DNA of 64,000 nucleotides, from positions 434,001 through 498,000 of the forward strand of contig CAWGJS010000001.1 of the NCBI GenBank assembly GCA_963822955.1. Direction: 5' to 3'. The DNA comes from JAJYUU01 sp963822955 (GTDB lineage Bacteria; Actinomycetota; Actinomycetes; Streptosporangiales; Streptosporangiaceae). A program made the translations under genes and the position numbers. A model generated the notes under the pieces. It was not told the origin of the DNA. It made no database searches and was given only the letters and a program-made list of their open reading frames with translations. Shown piece by piece: positions 44,810 to 53,456 of the stretch (the first letter of the stretch is position 1; each line of letters opens with the position of its first letter).

Positions 44810-45962
44810 CACCAACTCCCCAGGAATGCCCGGCGCCGGAGACCCCGGTCAGCCTTCCTGGCCCGAGTACCTGACAACCGGCGAGGCTCACGGAGCCACG
44901 CCGGCCGACCCTGAGCCTGAGGGTCGCCGGGCTCCGCACCGCGTTATCGGCACGCCAGCGCCAGCAGCTTCACGGACGCTGCTGCCCGATGAGGCGGCAG
45001 GTCGGCAGCCGGCGACTCGGGAACTGCCCGCCGAACCAGAGGACCCGGCCAGTGCGAAGCGGGCCGAGCGAATAGTCGCCGCGTGCTTCCTGCTCGCGAT
45101 GGTGGCCGGATTCGGCTTCCTGGTCGCGTACGCGATCATCGGAGTCGGCTCTCTCGACGGCGCGTGGCACTCCAACCTGGTTCTGGGCAGCTGCCTGGGC
45201 CTGACCTTCCTGCTGCTCGCCATCGGCGCCACCATCTGGGTCAGGCGCCTGATGCCCGACGTCGAGATAACCGAGCAGCGCCACTTGATGCGATCCGACG
45301 AGAAGGATCGCGAGGCTTTCAAGCAGACCTTCCAGGAGGGCGCGGACGCAAGCCAGTTCGTCAAGCGTCCGCTTGTCAGGCGCACGCTGCTGGCGGCTAC
45401 CGTCCCGCTGGCGGTCGCGCCGATATTCGTGCTGCGCGACCTCGGCCCATTGCCTCGCACAAGCCTCGACCACACAGTCTGGCGCAAGGGCCTCCGCCTG
45501 CTTGTTTACGGAACAGGCCGGCCGATCACATCAGCCGAGTTCAACTCGCCAGGCTCGATCATCAGCGTCGGACCCGAGGGCTACCTGGACGACGACGACG
45601 CCATGGCCAAGGCCGCTGTCACCCTGATCAAGTTCCGGCCCGGCCAGCTTCAGTTCACCTCGGCCAACCACGCGGTGCCGAATAAGGTGGTCGAGAACTG
45701 GACCGTGGACGACATCGTGGCTTACTCCAAGATCTGCACGCATGTGGGCTGCCCGGCAGCCCTGTACGAGCAGACGACGCACCACATCCTGTGCCCGTGC
45801 CATCAGTCAACCTTCGATGCCACGCAGGGGGCCAGGGTCATCTTCGGGCCGGCCACCAGGCCGCTGCCGCAACTGCCGATGGGCGTCGACTCGCAGGGTT
45901 ACCTCATCGCGCTGGGCGATTTCCAAGAGCCCGTCGGCCCGAGCTTCTGGGAGCGGTCATGA
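44802..45962 (+). CDS. qcrA: Rieske iron-sulfur subunit of the bc1 complex
   Basis: Electron transfer from menaquinol to cytochrome cc. The 386-residue protein has a long Pro/Ala-rich cytoplasmic N-terminus (about 85 residues) and then three helices (including AACFLLAMVAGFGFLVAYAI). A C-terminal Rieske fold carries the cluster ligands CTHVGC and CPCHQS. The triple-helix form is typical of actinobacterial QcrA. It overlaps qcrC and qcrB, so the three are translationally coupled. Confidence 0.96.
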   Translation: MSDTNSPGMPGAGDPGQPSWPEYLTTGEAHGATPADPEPEGRRAPHRVIGTPAPAASRTLLPDEAAGRQPATRELPAEPEDPASAKRAERIVAACFLLAMVAGFGFLVAYAIIGVGSLDGAWHSNLVLGSCLGLTFLLLAIGATIWVRRLMPDVEITEQRHLMRSDEKDREAFKQTFQEGADASQFVKRPLVRRTLLAATVPLAVAPIFVLRDLGPLPRTSLDHTVWRKGLRLLVYGTGRPITSAEFNSPGSIISVGPEGYLDDDDAMAKAAVTLIKFRPGQLQFTSANHAVPNKVVENWTVDDIVAYSKICTHVGCPAALYEQTTHHILCPCHQSTFDATQGARVIFGPATRPLPQLPMGVDSQGYLIALGDFQEPVGPSFWERS

Positions 45963-47650
45963 GCATAGAACGAGCGCTCGAGGGAACTGGCAGCTGGCTG
46001 GACGACAGGTTCCACGGGGCCCGCGGCGTTCGCGTCCTGCTCAGGAAGGTCTTCCCCGACCACTGGACGTTCCTGCTCGGCGAGATCATCCTGTACTCGT
46101 TCATCATCCTGCTGCTCACCGGGACGTTCCTGACCCTGTGGTTCCAGCCCAGCATGACCGACGTCGTCTACCACGGCGCGTACGTCCCGCTGCGCGGGGT
46201 GAGGATGAGCGAGGCCTACGCCTCGACGCTGAATATCAGCTTCGACGTACGCGGCGGCCTGCTCATGCGGCAGATCCATCACTGGGCCGCCGACCTGTTC
46301 ATGGCCGCCATCTTCGCGCACATGATCCGGATCTTCTTCACCGGCGCCTACCGCAAGCCGCGCGAGATTAACTGGCTGATCGGCATCACCCTGCTCACGC
46401 TTGGCCTGCTCGAGGGCCTGTTCGGTTACTCGCTGCCGGATGACCTATTGTCGGGCGCGGGCCTGCGCATCCTTGAAGGCGTCATGCAGTCGATCCCGCT
46501 GGTCGGGACGTACCTGGCGTTCTTCCTCTTCGGCGGCCCGTTCCCTGGTCACTTGATCATCCCGCGGCTCTACATCCTGCACGTGCTGTTGATTCCAGGG
46601 CTGATCCTGGCGCTGGTGACCGCCCACCTGTTCATCATGTTCCACCAGAAGCACACGCAGATGCCGGGCAAGGGCCGGACGAACGAGAATGTCGTCGGCG
46701 CGCCGATGTACCCGTACTTCATGGCGAAGACCGGAGCGTTCTTCTTCTTCACCTTCGCAGTGCTGGCGCTGGCCGGTACCTTCGCTCAGATCAACCCCAT
46801 CTGGCTGTACGGCCCGTTCAACCCGGTTGCCATGTCAGCGGGCTCGCAGCCCGACTTCTACATGGGCATGCTCGAGGGCGCACTGCGTGTCATGCCCGCC
46901 TGGCAGTGGGTGGTCTTCGGGCACACGTTCGCCTTCAACGTGTTCATTCCTGCCCTGGTACCGCTGGGCCTGGTGTTCACCCTTGCCGCTCTTTGGCCAT
47001 TCATGGAGCAGTGGGTCACTGGCGACAGACGTGAGCACCACATTAACGACCGGCCGCGGAACACGCCCGCCAGGACGGGCATCGGCATCGCCGTGATCAC
47101 CTTCTACGGCGTGCTGTGGGCAGAAGGCGCCAACGACATCATCGCCAATCACCTGGATATCCCGCTGTACACGACGACATGGATAGCCAGGGTGATGATA
47201 TTCGTCGGCCCGGTGATCGCATACGTCGTCACCAAGCGGATCTGCCTGGCTCTGCAGCGTAAGGACGCGCACCTGCTGGAGCACGGCGTAGAGACGGGGA
47301 TTATCAGGCAGCTGCCTGGTGGCGAGTTCATCGAGGAGACCAGGCCGGTCGACGAAGAGGCGCACGCTGTGCTGACCTCACGGTCGGAGCCGCCGCCACT
47401 GCCGGCCCTGGAGGCCGCCGAGGGCGAAGTTCCGGCACCGGGGATGCGCGGTGCTCTCGGCAAGGTGCGCGAGCGTCTCTACCTGGCGGTGACCGAGAGC
47501 ATCCCGCTGCCGGAGCCGCATGCAGACGGTCACGGAGATGGCCACGGCAACGGCCACGCGATCGAGGGCAACGGGCACAACGGGCACGGCCAGGAGTCGC
47601 TGCCAGCTGGCGCCGGCGGCGCCGAGCCCGGCGGCGAGGACGAGCACTAG
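45959..47650 (+). CDS. qcrB: Cytochrome b subunit of the bc1 complex
   Basis: Quinol-oxidising b-heme protein, 563 residues. RQIHHWAADLFMAAIFAHMIRI carries the first heme histidines, GYSLPDDLLSG is a quinol-site segment, and LLIPGLILALVTAHLFIMFHQKHTQ the second histidine pair. The C-terminal 120 residues are hydrophilic and end in a tail unusually rich in His, Gly and Asn (about 515-563, with GHGDGHGNGH). The tail may bind metal or be disordered. ATGA overlap with qcrA. Target of Q203/telacebec-type inhibitors in mycobacteria. Confidence 0.96.
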   Translation: MSIERALEGTGSWLDDRFHGARGVRVLLRKVFPDHWTFLLGEIILYSFIILLLTGTFLTLWFQPSMTDVVYHGAYVPLRGVRMSEAYASTLNISFDVRGGLLMRQIHHWAADLFMAAIFAHMIRIFFTGAYRKPREINWLIGITLLTLGLLEGLFGYSLPDDLLSGAGLRILEGVMQSIPLVGTYLAFFLFGGPFPGHLIIPRLYILHVLLIPGLILALVTAHLFIMFHQKHTQMPGKGRTNENVVGAPMYPYFMAKTGAFFFFTFAVLALAGTFAQINPIWLYGPFNPVAMSAGSQPDFYMGMLEGALRVMPAWQWVVFGHTFAFNVFIPALVPLGLVFTLAALWPFMEQWVTGDRREHHINDRPRNTPARTGIGIAVITFYGVLWAEGANDIIANHLDIPLYTTTWIARVMIFVGPVIAYVVTKRICLALQRKDAHLLEHGVETGIIRQLPGGEFIEETRPVDEEAHAVLTSRSEPPPLPALEAAEGEVPAPGMRGALGKVRERLYLAVTESIPLPEPHADGHGDGHGNGHAIEGNGHNGHGQESLPAGAGGAEPGGEDEH

Positions 47651-47677
47651 GTCGCCTTGCCCACCTACATCCCTAAC

Positions 47678-47725
47678 GTTTCCTGCGCACAAAGCGGACG
47701 AATCGCTCGGCAAAACGCAGGAAAC
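47678..47725. repeat. 10-bp inverted repeat after qcrB
   Basis: GTTTCCTGCG (47678-47687) and CGCAGGAAAC (47716-47725) are perfect inverted repeats 28 bases apart, 27 bases after the qcrB stop. There is no U-tract. It could be a terminator-like or mRNA-stabilising stem, or a two-half-site operator for the methyltransferase gene. Confidence 0.55.
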
Positions 47726-47777
47726 CGCATGGATGTCTTGCTCTCGGGTAGCCGGCTTGCTGTGGAAAGCTGATGCA

Positions 47778-48557
47778 GTGGCGACGTTCGATGAGCTGGT
47801 CAGCGAGGCGGTCAGCGCCCCGTTCTCGGGCTGGGATTTCTCATGGCTCACGGGGCGCTCGACGACGAGATCGTTGCCGTGGAGCTACTCTCGCGAGCTC
47901 GCTCACCGGGCCGAAGTCGCCAGCAGCATGCTGGACATGGGCACTGGCGGCGGGGAGCGGCTTTCCAGGCTGTCGCGGCGCCCGCGGATGACGGTTGCCA
48001 CCGAGTCATGGCCGCCCAATGTGCCGGTCGCCGCGGCTCGGCTTCGGCCGCTCGGGATACCCCTCGTCCAGGACGAGGGTGCGCCGGAGAACATGGACCA
48101 GCACGGTTCGGAGCGTGGCCGGCTGCCGTTCTCCGATGGCGCGTTCGCGCTCGTCGCCAACAGGCACGAGTCGTTCCTGGCAGCCGAGGTCAGCCGCGTT
48201 CTGTCACCGGGTGGTACCTTCATCACCCAGCAGGTCGACTACCACAGCGACGACGCTCTGTACCGCCTGCTCGGGCTGGAGGTCCCGCAGGAGCCCGACA
48301 GCTGGCTTCCGCTCGCCCGCCAGCAGGTACGGGACGCCGGCCTCACCGTGCAGGCTGCAGTCCGCGGCGAGGAGTACCAGGACCTCCATGACGTCGGCGC
48401 CGTCGTGTACTACCTGCGCATCGTCAGCTGGGCCATCCCGCAGTACAGCCTCGATGCCTACCGCGAGCAGCTCCGGGCCGCGCACGATACACCCGAGATC
48501 TGGCCGGTTCGCCTGCGGCAGCAGCGCTTCCTGCTGACCGCCGCCAAGCCCTCCTGA
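47778..48557 (+). CDS. Class I SAM-dependent methyltransferase-like protein
   Basis: 259-residue protein with a Rossmann SAM site: SSMLDMGTGGGERLSRL near residue 58, TVATESWPPNVPVAAARL (motif II region), LPFSDGAFALVANRHES (motif IV) and VSRVLSPGGTFITQQVD (motif V). C-terminal WAIPQYSLDAYREQLRAAH is family-like. GTG 47778 is the likely start, since upstream codons are not family-like; no Shine-Dalgarno sequence is seen. Substrate unknown. It stands between qcrB and a secreted-protein gene. Confidence 0.83.
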   Translation: MATFDELVSEAVSAPFSGWDFSWLTGRSTTRSLPWSYSRELAHRAEVASSMLDMGTGGGERLSRLSRRPRMTVATESWPPNVPVAAARLRPLGIPLVQDEGAPENMDQHGSERGRLPFSDGAFALVANRHESFLAAEVSRVLSPGGTFITQQVDYHSDDALYRLLGLEVPQEPDSWLPLARQQVRDAGLTVQAAVRGEEYQDLHDVGAVVYYLRIVSWAIPQYSLDAYREQLRAAHDTPEIWPVRLRQQRFLLTAAKPS

Positions 48558-48570
48558 GGGGCGGCTGGCG

Positions 48571-50163
48571 CTAGCTGACTCCGAACGCCCGATAAATGGT
48601 CTCGACGCTGCTGTTGCCCTTGACGTCAGTGACGGTGGATCGCAGCGACACGTAGCCGCTGGCGGGATCGGGGATGTCAACCGTCCAGTAGCCGGCCTTG
48701 CGGGTGGCCGGCAGCTCGCGCCACGTCCGTCCGTTGTTGACGGACACCGCTATCCGGACGGTCCGTAGCGCATGCAGCGGGGGGCGGATGCCGAAGATCC
48801 CGATCCTGTTGAGGTACATCCTGGTGACAGTGTGGCCACCGGGGGCAGCGTTGTTGCCCATGTCCAGGCCCTGCGGCTCGAATCGTGCCAGGCTTACCGG
48901 CAGCGTTCCGGCCTCCAGCAGCTGACGCCCGACGTAAGCATGCCAGGACAACACGACGCGGGTCGACAGCGGCGCGGCCGCCACACCAGACGGCGGCCTC
49001 TGCGTCGCGTCGACGGTCAGGTTGTACCAGCCCGTGCGCCTAATCCGGGCACTGAACTGGCCAAAGGCCCGCGTGGTCGAGCGCTTGACGAGCGTCGTGC
49101 CGACCCTCAGGGTCACGTTCACTGTCGCGCAGCATTCCACCCCGGACTGAGTGGGATCGCCGAAGAGCTCATTCGGCTGGAAGAACAACTCGCGCTGCTC
49201 GGCTGCCGGCAGCTCCTCGATCGGCCCGCGCACTGCCGCACCGAAGACATCGAGGTAGCTCTGCCCGCTGCCATAGGTCCGGAGCCATGAGTCGCTGCCG
49301 GCCTCGGCATTGAGAAGGCTCACGGTCCACTTGCCGGCGCTGACGTACTGCGTCAGCCGGGAGGCCGCATCGCCCGGACTCAGGTCAAACCCGTAATCGT
49401 TGCAAGACGAACCCGGCCCGATCTCCCAGCCGCCCGGCCCGCCAGCCGTAGTCCCGGTCTTCTGCTCGACCGTCACCTTCGCCAGGTCACGCGCCGAGAA
49501 CGGGTACTTCGGCGATGCCGGGACGCGCCCGTCTGCCTGCGCAGCTACGTAGTACATACCGGTCGGGGCAGCGAACTGGGTCGCGTAGCTGAACTGCAGG
49601 TACTTAGAGGTCACCGGCACCGCGTACAGCGGCACCGGGTGGCTGAGCCCGAAGCCGTACAGCGGCCCGGCCCACATGACCGGCGCGACATAGCCATCGA
49701 TCATGCGTGCGCAGACAGTTCCTGTCCGGTCCTGCTCGGCTGCGCCCGGAACGGCGAGTGTCGAGGTGACGGGCTTGCCCGAACGAGCGTCGAGCGTGAT
49801 CGTCAGGCTTCTCGGGACGGTGCGGACGGCGGTAGCCAGCGTCTGGCTGACGAACTGATCACCCGACCCCATAGTCTCGATGTCTGCCGTAATGACGTAG
49901 GTCCCGGCTGGAAGCCTGAGCACGCCGGCCTGGTTCGTGACGTACTGGCCAGTGCCTCCGGCCACCTGAGCAGCGCCGGCACCGTCGTCAACCGTCCGGC
50001 CGGCCCGGTCGATGTCGACGACTTTCACCGCGTACCTGGGGCTGGAGCTACCGGAATCGGTCAGCGCCGCGGCGGATACAGCGCCCGAACCCAGAACGAC
50101 CGCTCCTACCGCTGCGATTACACCAAGCTGCCGGCGCATTCCGTTCCCCGTCCACCTCATCAT
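48571..50163 (-). CDS. Large secreted protein of unknown function, beta-rich
   Basis: 530 residues from ATG 50163, or 522 from ATG 50139 (MRRQLGVIAAVGAVVLGSG, a clear signal peptide). After the signal, an AGVLRLPAGTYVITADIET segment resembles a carboxypeptidase-regulatory or transthyretin-like fold (about 65-105). The middle has isolated cysteines (GTVCARM, SSCNDYGFDL, VECCATVNV) that may form disulfides. The C-terminal 100 residues look Ig-like (VRIAVSVNNGRTWRELP, YVSLRSTVTDVKGNSS). No catalytic motif is recognised. It is downstream of ctaF on the same strand. Confidence 0.75.
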   Translation of the reverse strand: MMRWTGNGMRRQLGVIAAVGAVVLGSGAVSAAALTDSGSSSPRYAVKVVDIDRAGRTVDDGAGAAQVAGGTGQYVTNQAGVLRLPAGTYVITADIETMGSGDQFVSQTLATAVRTVPRSLTITLDARSGKPVTSTLAVPGAAEQDRTGTVCARMIDGYVAPVMWAGPLYGFGLSHPVPLYAVPVTSKYLQFSYATQFAAPTGMYYVAAQADGRVPASPKYPFSARDLAKVTVEQKTGTTAGGPGGWEIGPGSSCNDYGFDLSPGDAASRLTQYVSAGKWTVSLLNAEAGSDSWLRTYGSGQSYLDVFGAAVRGPIEELPAAEQRELFFQPNELFGDPTQSGVECCATVNVTLRVGTTLVKRSTTRAFGQFSARIRRTGWYNLTVDATQRPPSGVAAAPLSTRVVLSWHAYVGRQLLEAGTLPVSLARFEPQGLDMGNNAAPGGHTVTRMYLNRIGIFGIRPPLHALRTVRIAVSVNNGRTWRELPATRKAGYWTVDIPDPASGYVSLRSTVTDVKGNSSVETIYRAFGVS

Positions 50164-50271
50164 CGCGGCATTCCCAGAGCCGACGATAAGGCAGCAAGAG
50201 CGGATGTTCTAGGGTTTCCCGCCCATCAGGAACCGGAGCGGTGGCTGGCAGGCCGAGCGGCTGGCCGGGCC

Positions 50272-50667
50272 TTAGTGCGCGTAGTGGCCCCGGTAGTACT
50301 CGAACACGAAGCCGATGACCGCGAACAGCGTAGCTAGCAGGCCGATCAGGAACATCCACCAGCCGATCGCGACTCCGAGCGCAGCGGTGGCGGCGGCCAG
50401 GCCGACGAACAGCGGCCACCAGCTGTGCGGGCTGAAGAAGCCCAGCTCGCCGACGCCCTCGTCGATCTCGCCTTCCGGGCTGTCTTCGGGCCGCTCCGGC
50501 AGCCGACGGCCGGTGAACAGGACGTAGAAGCCGGTCAGGAACGCCAGGCAGACCGCCAGGGCCAGCGCGGTCGTGCCCGTTGGGTCGTGCGAGAAGTACC
50601 AGTAGACGACGTCGGCGGCGCCGAAGAAGCCGGCGCAGCCGAGGAACAGGTAGGCCTCTACTTTCAC
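50272..50667 (-). CDS. ctaF: Cytochrome c oxidase subunit IV, actinobacterial type
   Basis: 131-residue four-helix protein specific to actinobacterial aa3 oxidases. MKVEAYLFLGCAGFFGAADVVYW is the first helix, ALALAVCLAFLTGFYVLF the second, a RRLPERPEDSPEGEIDEG loop separates the halves, and two further helices end FEYYRGHYAH, the family's characteristic C-terminus. The start overlaps the ctaD stop by four bases. Confidence 0.95.
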   Translation of the reverse strand: MKVEAYLFLGCAGFFGAADVVYWYFSHDPTGTTALALAVCLAFLTGFYVLFTGRRLPERPEDSPEGEIDEGVGELGFFSPHSWWPLFVGLAAATAALGVAIGWWMFLIGLLATLFAVIGFVFEYYRGHYAH

Positions 50668-52382
50668 GACCCGGCTCCGATCGACTGCTGCTGTTGTTCC
50701 AGGTGCCGGTCCCGGCCGGACCGGATCTGCGGGTAGTGCAGGTCAAACGCCGGCCGCTCGGACCTGATCCGCGGGATCGAGGTGAAGTTGTGCCGCGGCG
50801 GCGGGCAGGAGGTCGCCCACTCCAGCGAGTTGGCGAAGCCCCAGGGGTCGTCGGCAGTGACCGTCTCGCCCGTCTTCCAGGTCTTGTAGATGTTGTAGAG
50901 GAAGACGAACGTCGAGGCGCCGAGCACGAACGAGCTGATCGAGGAGATGTCGTTCAGCGTGGTGGCCAGGTGCGGCAGGAACGGGTAGTTCGCGATCCGG
51001 CGCGGCATGCCCATCAGGCCCAGCCAGTGCTGCACCAGGAACGTGCCGTTGAAGCTGAGGAAGACGAGCCAGAAATGCCACTGGCCGAGCCGGTAGTCGA
51101 GCATCTTGCCGGTCCACTTCGGCCACCAGAAGTAGAACCCGCCGAACATGCAGAACACCACCGTGCCGAAGAGCACGTAGTGGAAGTGCGCCACCACGAA
51201 GTAGGAGTCACTGACCGCGAAGTCCAGCGGCGGCGACGCCAGGATGACCCCGGTCAGGCCGCCGAACAGGAACACGGCAAGGAACCCGAGTATGAACAGC
51301 ATCGCGGGTTCAAAGGTGATCTGACCTCGCCAGATCGTGCCGACCCAGTTGAAGAACTTCACCCCGGTCGGCACCGCGATCAGGAACGTCATGAACGAGA
51401 AGAACGGCAGCAGCACCGCGCCGGTGGTGAACATGTGGTGCGCCCACACGGTCATCGACAGGCCGGCGATGGCGATCGTCGCCGCGACCAAGCCTTTGTA
51501 GCCGAAGAGCGGCTTACGCGAGAACACCGGCAGAACTTCGGTGGCGATGCCGAAGAACGGCAGCGCCACGATATAGACCTCGGGATGCCCGAAGAACCAG
51601 AACAGGTGCTGCCACAAGATCGCGCCGCCGCTGGGGCCCGAGAAGACCTGGGCGCCGAGCTTGCGGTCGATTTCCAGCACCAGCAGTGCCGCCGCCAGCA
51701 CCGGGAACGCCAGCAGGACCAGCAGCGAGGTCAGCAGGATGTTCCAGGTGAAGATCGGCATCCGGAACATGGTCATGCCGGGCGCGCGCATGCACAGGAT
51801 GGTGGTCACGAAGTTGACGCCGCTGAGGATCGTGCCCAGGCCGGACAGGGTCAGGCCCATGATCCACATGTCGCCGCCAACCCCCGGCGAGTACGTGGCG
51901 TTGGTCAGCGGCGAGTAGGCGTACCAGCCGAATGCGGCGGCGCCGCCTGGAGTCAGGAAGCTCATTAGCAGGATGATGCCGCCGAAGGTGAACATGTAGT
52001 AGCTGAGCAGGTTCAGCCGCGGGAATGCCACGTCCGGCGCCCCGATCTGCAGCGGCATGATCTCGTTGGCGAAGCCGACGAACAGCGGTGTGGCGAACAG
52101 CAGCAGCATGATCGTGCCGTGCATGGTGAACAGCTCGTTGTACTGCTGGTCGGACACGATGCGGTTGTCCGGGCCCATCAGCTGCGCCCTCATGATCATC
52201 GCCATCAGGCCGCCGATCAGGAAGAACGCGAACGACGTGATCAGGTACAGGTGCCCGATGACCTTGTGGTCGGTCGACGACAGCCAGTCGCCCAGGATGC
52301 CGCCCTTGCGGTAGGTCCCCGGCCTCGCTCCCGGCATCACGGGTGCAGCGGCGGCTGGAGCAGGCTGGTTGTAGGTGGTCAC
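50664..52382 (-). CDS. ctaD: Cytochrome c oxidase subunit I
   Basis: Heme-copper catalytic subunit that reduces O2 and pumps protons. The 572-residue protein has 12 helices. LFTMHGTIMLLLFATP holds the low-spin heme His, WQHLFWFFGHPEVYIVALP the CuB His-Tyr crosslink pair, VWAHHMFTTG the two further CuB histidines, and FVVAHFHYVLFG the heme a/a3 ligands near residue 385. The start is GTG 52382, overlapping the ctaC stop (GTGA). Confidence 0.97.
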   Translation of the reverse strand: MTTYNQPAPAAAAPVMPGARPGTYRKGGILGDWLSSTDHKVIGHLYLITSFAFFLIGGLMAMIMRAQLMGPDNRIVSDQQYNELFTMHGTIMLLLFATPLFVGFANEIMPLQIGAPDVAFPRLNLLSYYMFTFGGIILLMSFLTPGGAAAFGWYAYSPLTNATYSPGVGGDMWIMGLTLSGLGTILSGVNFVTTILCMRAPGMTMFRMPIFTWNILLTSLLVLLAFPVLAAALLVLEIDRKLGAQVFSGPSGGAILWQHLFWFFGHPEVYIVALPFFGIATEVLPVFSRKPLFGYKGLVAATIAIAGLSMTVWAHHMFTTGAVLLPFFSFMTFLIAVPTGVKFFNWVGTIWRGQITFEPAMLFILGFLAVFLFGGLTGVILASPPLDFAVSDSYFVVAHFHYVLFGTVVFCMFGGFYFWWPKWTGKMLDYRLGQWHFWLVFLSFNGTFLVQHWLGLMGMPRRIANYPFLPHLATTLNDISSISSFVLGASTFVFLYNIYKTWKTGETVTADDPWGFANSLEWATSCPPPRHNFTSIPRIRSERPAFDLHYPQIRSGRDRHLEQQQQSIGAGS

Positions 52383-53272
52383 TGAGCCCCCCCAGATGCG
52401 TTCTGCAGCTTCTGCTGCGCGGTGATCCATGCCGTGAACTGGGCAGGAGTCACGATCTTGATCCGGAACAGCATGCGGCTGTGGTAGAGGCCACACAGCT
52501 CCGAGCAGCGGCCGATGGTGTCCTTCCCGGTGTAGAGCAGGCCCGTCGGGTACACCTGGAAGTGGTTCGGGTGGTCCGGCAGCACGTCGCGCTTGAAGTC
52601 GAACGGCAGCACCCAGAAGGAGTGGATCACGTCGTCCGAGGTCAGGTTGAACCGGACCGTCTCGTGCTCAGGGATCTCCAGCAGCGGCAGCTCGCTGTAG
52701 TTGGCCGCGTCGCTCTTGTCGGGATTCCACATGTAGCCGACCTCGGTGACGCCGTTGGCCGAGTTACTGGCCGCGTACTGCGGGTACTGGAACTCCCAGC
52801 TCCACTGGAAGCCGGTGACGTCGACAACCAGGCAGTGCGGACGGTGGCACCGCGGCGACAGCGCGGTGATCTTGTTCTCATCACGTGCGGTGAAGTAGAA
52901 CAGCACGCCGACCATGATGAACGGGACGACCGTGTACAGGATCTCGATCGGCAGGTTGTACCTCACCTGGTGCGGGATCGTGTCGCCCCGCTTCCGGTAG
53001 AAGATCACTGCCCACAGGATCGCGCCCCAGACCACGAGACCTACGCAGATGGCGGCAATCCACGAGCCCTGCCAGAGGTGGACGATCAGATCCGCCTGGC
53101 TGGTCAGCGGATTGCGCAGCCCGAGGTTGTCAACCCAGTTGGAGCTGCAGCCCGCCGTCATGGTTGCCAGCGCGAAGAACAGGACGGCGCGCGGCAGCCA
53201 GCGCCGAATCAGCCGCGCCCGTGCCCCGCGATGCGGGGCCCCGTGCCCCGCGGCACGGTCGTTGGGACTCAC
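52379..53272 (-). CDS. ctaC: Cytochrome c oxidase subunit II, lipoprotein
   Basis: Carries the CuA centre that accepts electrons from cytochrome cc. The 297-residue protein has a lipoprotein signal (AVLFFALATMTAGCSSN with the lipobox cysteine near residue 42) and two helices. The cupredoxin domain has DVIHSFWVLPFDFKRDV and the CuA ligands in GRCSELCGLYHSRM (C-x3-C-x3-H-x2-M). WNPDKS and GFQWSWEFQYP are conserved contacts. GTG 53272 heads ctaC-ctaD-ctaF. The 184-base gap to the divergent desulfurase gene holds its promoter. Confidence 0.96.
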   Translation of the reverse strand: MSPNDRAAGHGAPHRGARARLIRRWLPRAVLFFALATMTAGCSSNWVDNLGLRNPLTSQADLIVHLWQGSWIAAICVGLVVWGAILWAVIFYRKRGDTIPHQVRYNLPIEILYTVVPFIMVGVLFYFTARDENKITALSPRCHRPHCLVVDVTGFQWSWEFQYPQYAASNSANGVTEVGYMWNPDKSDAANYSELPLLEIPEHETVRFNLTSDDVIHSFWVLPFDFKRDVLPDHPNHFQVYPTGLLYTGKDTIGRCSELCGLYHSRMLFRIKIVTPAQFTAWITAQQKLQNASGGAQ

Positions 53273-53443
53273 AGATGGCCTTCCCAGCAGCTAAGTCCCG
53301 GCGTCAGCGGCCGGTCAAGTTAGACGTCCTACAGCCTGTCGTGGAAAACAGTACAACGCCAGGCCCTAGCAGCACGGGGTACCCCCGGCCTCGGGGGGCG
53401 ATTCGTTACCAGTGCCGCCGCGTCGGCCCTCGCACCGGGCACC

Positions 53444-53449
53444 TAGAGT
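53444..53449 (+). promoter_or_regulatory. -10 box of the cysteine desulfurase gene, leaderless
   Basis: TAGAGT, 7-base spacer, GTG 53457; no ribosome-binding site. Confidence 0.5.
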
Positions 53450-53456
53450 CGGGAGC

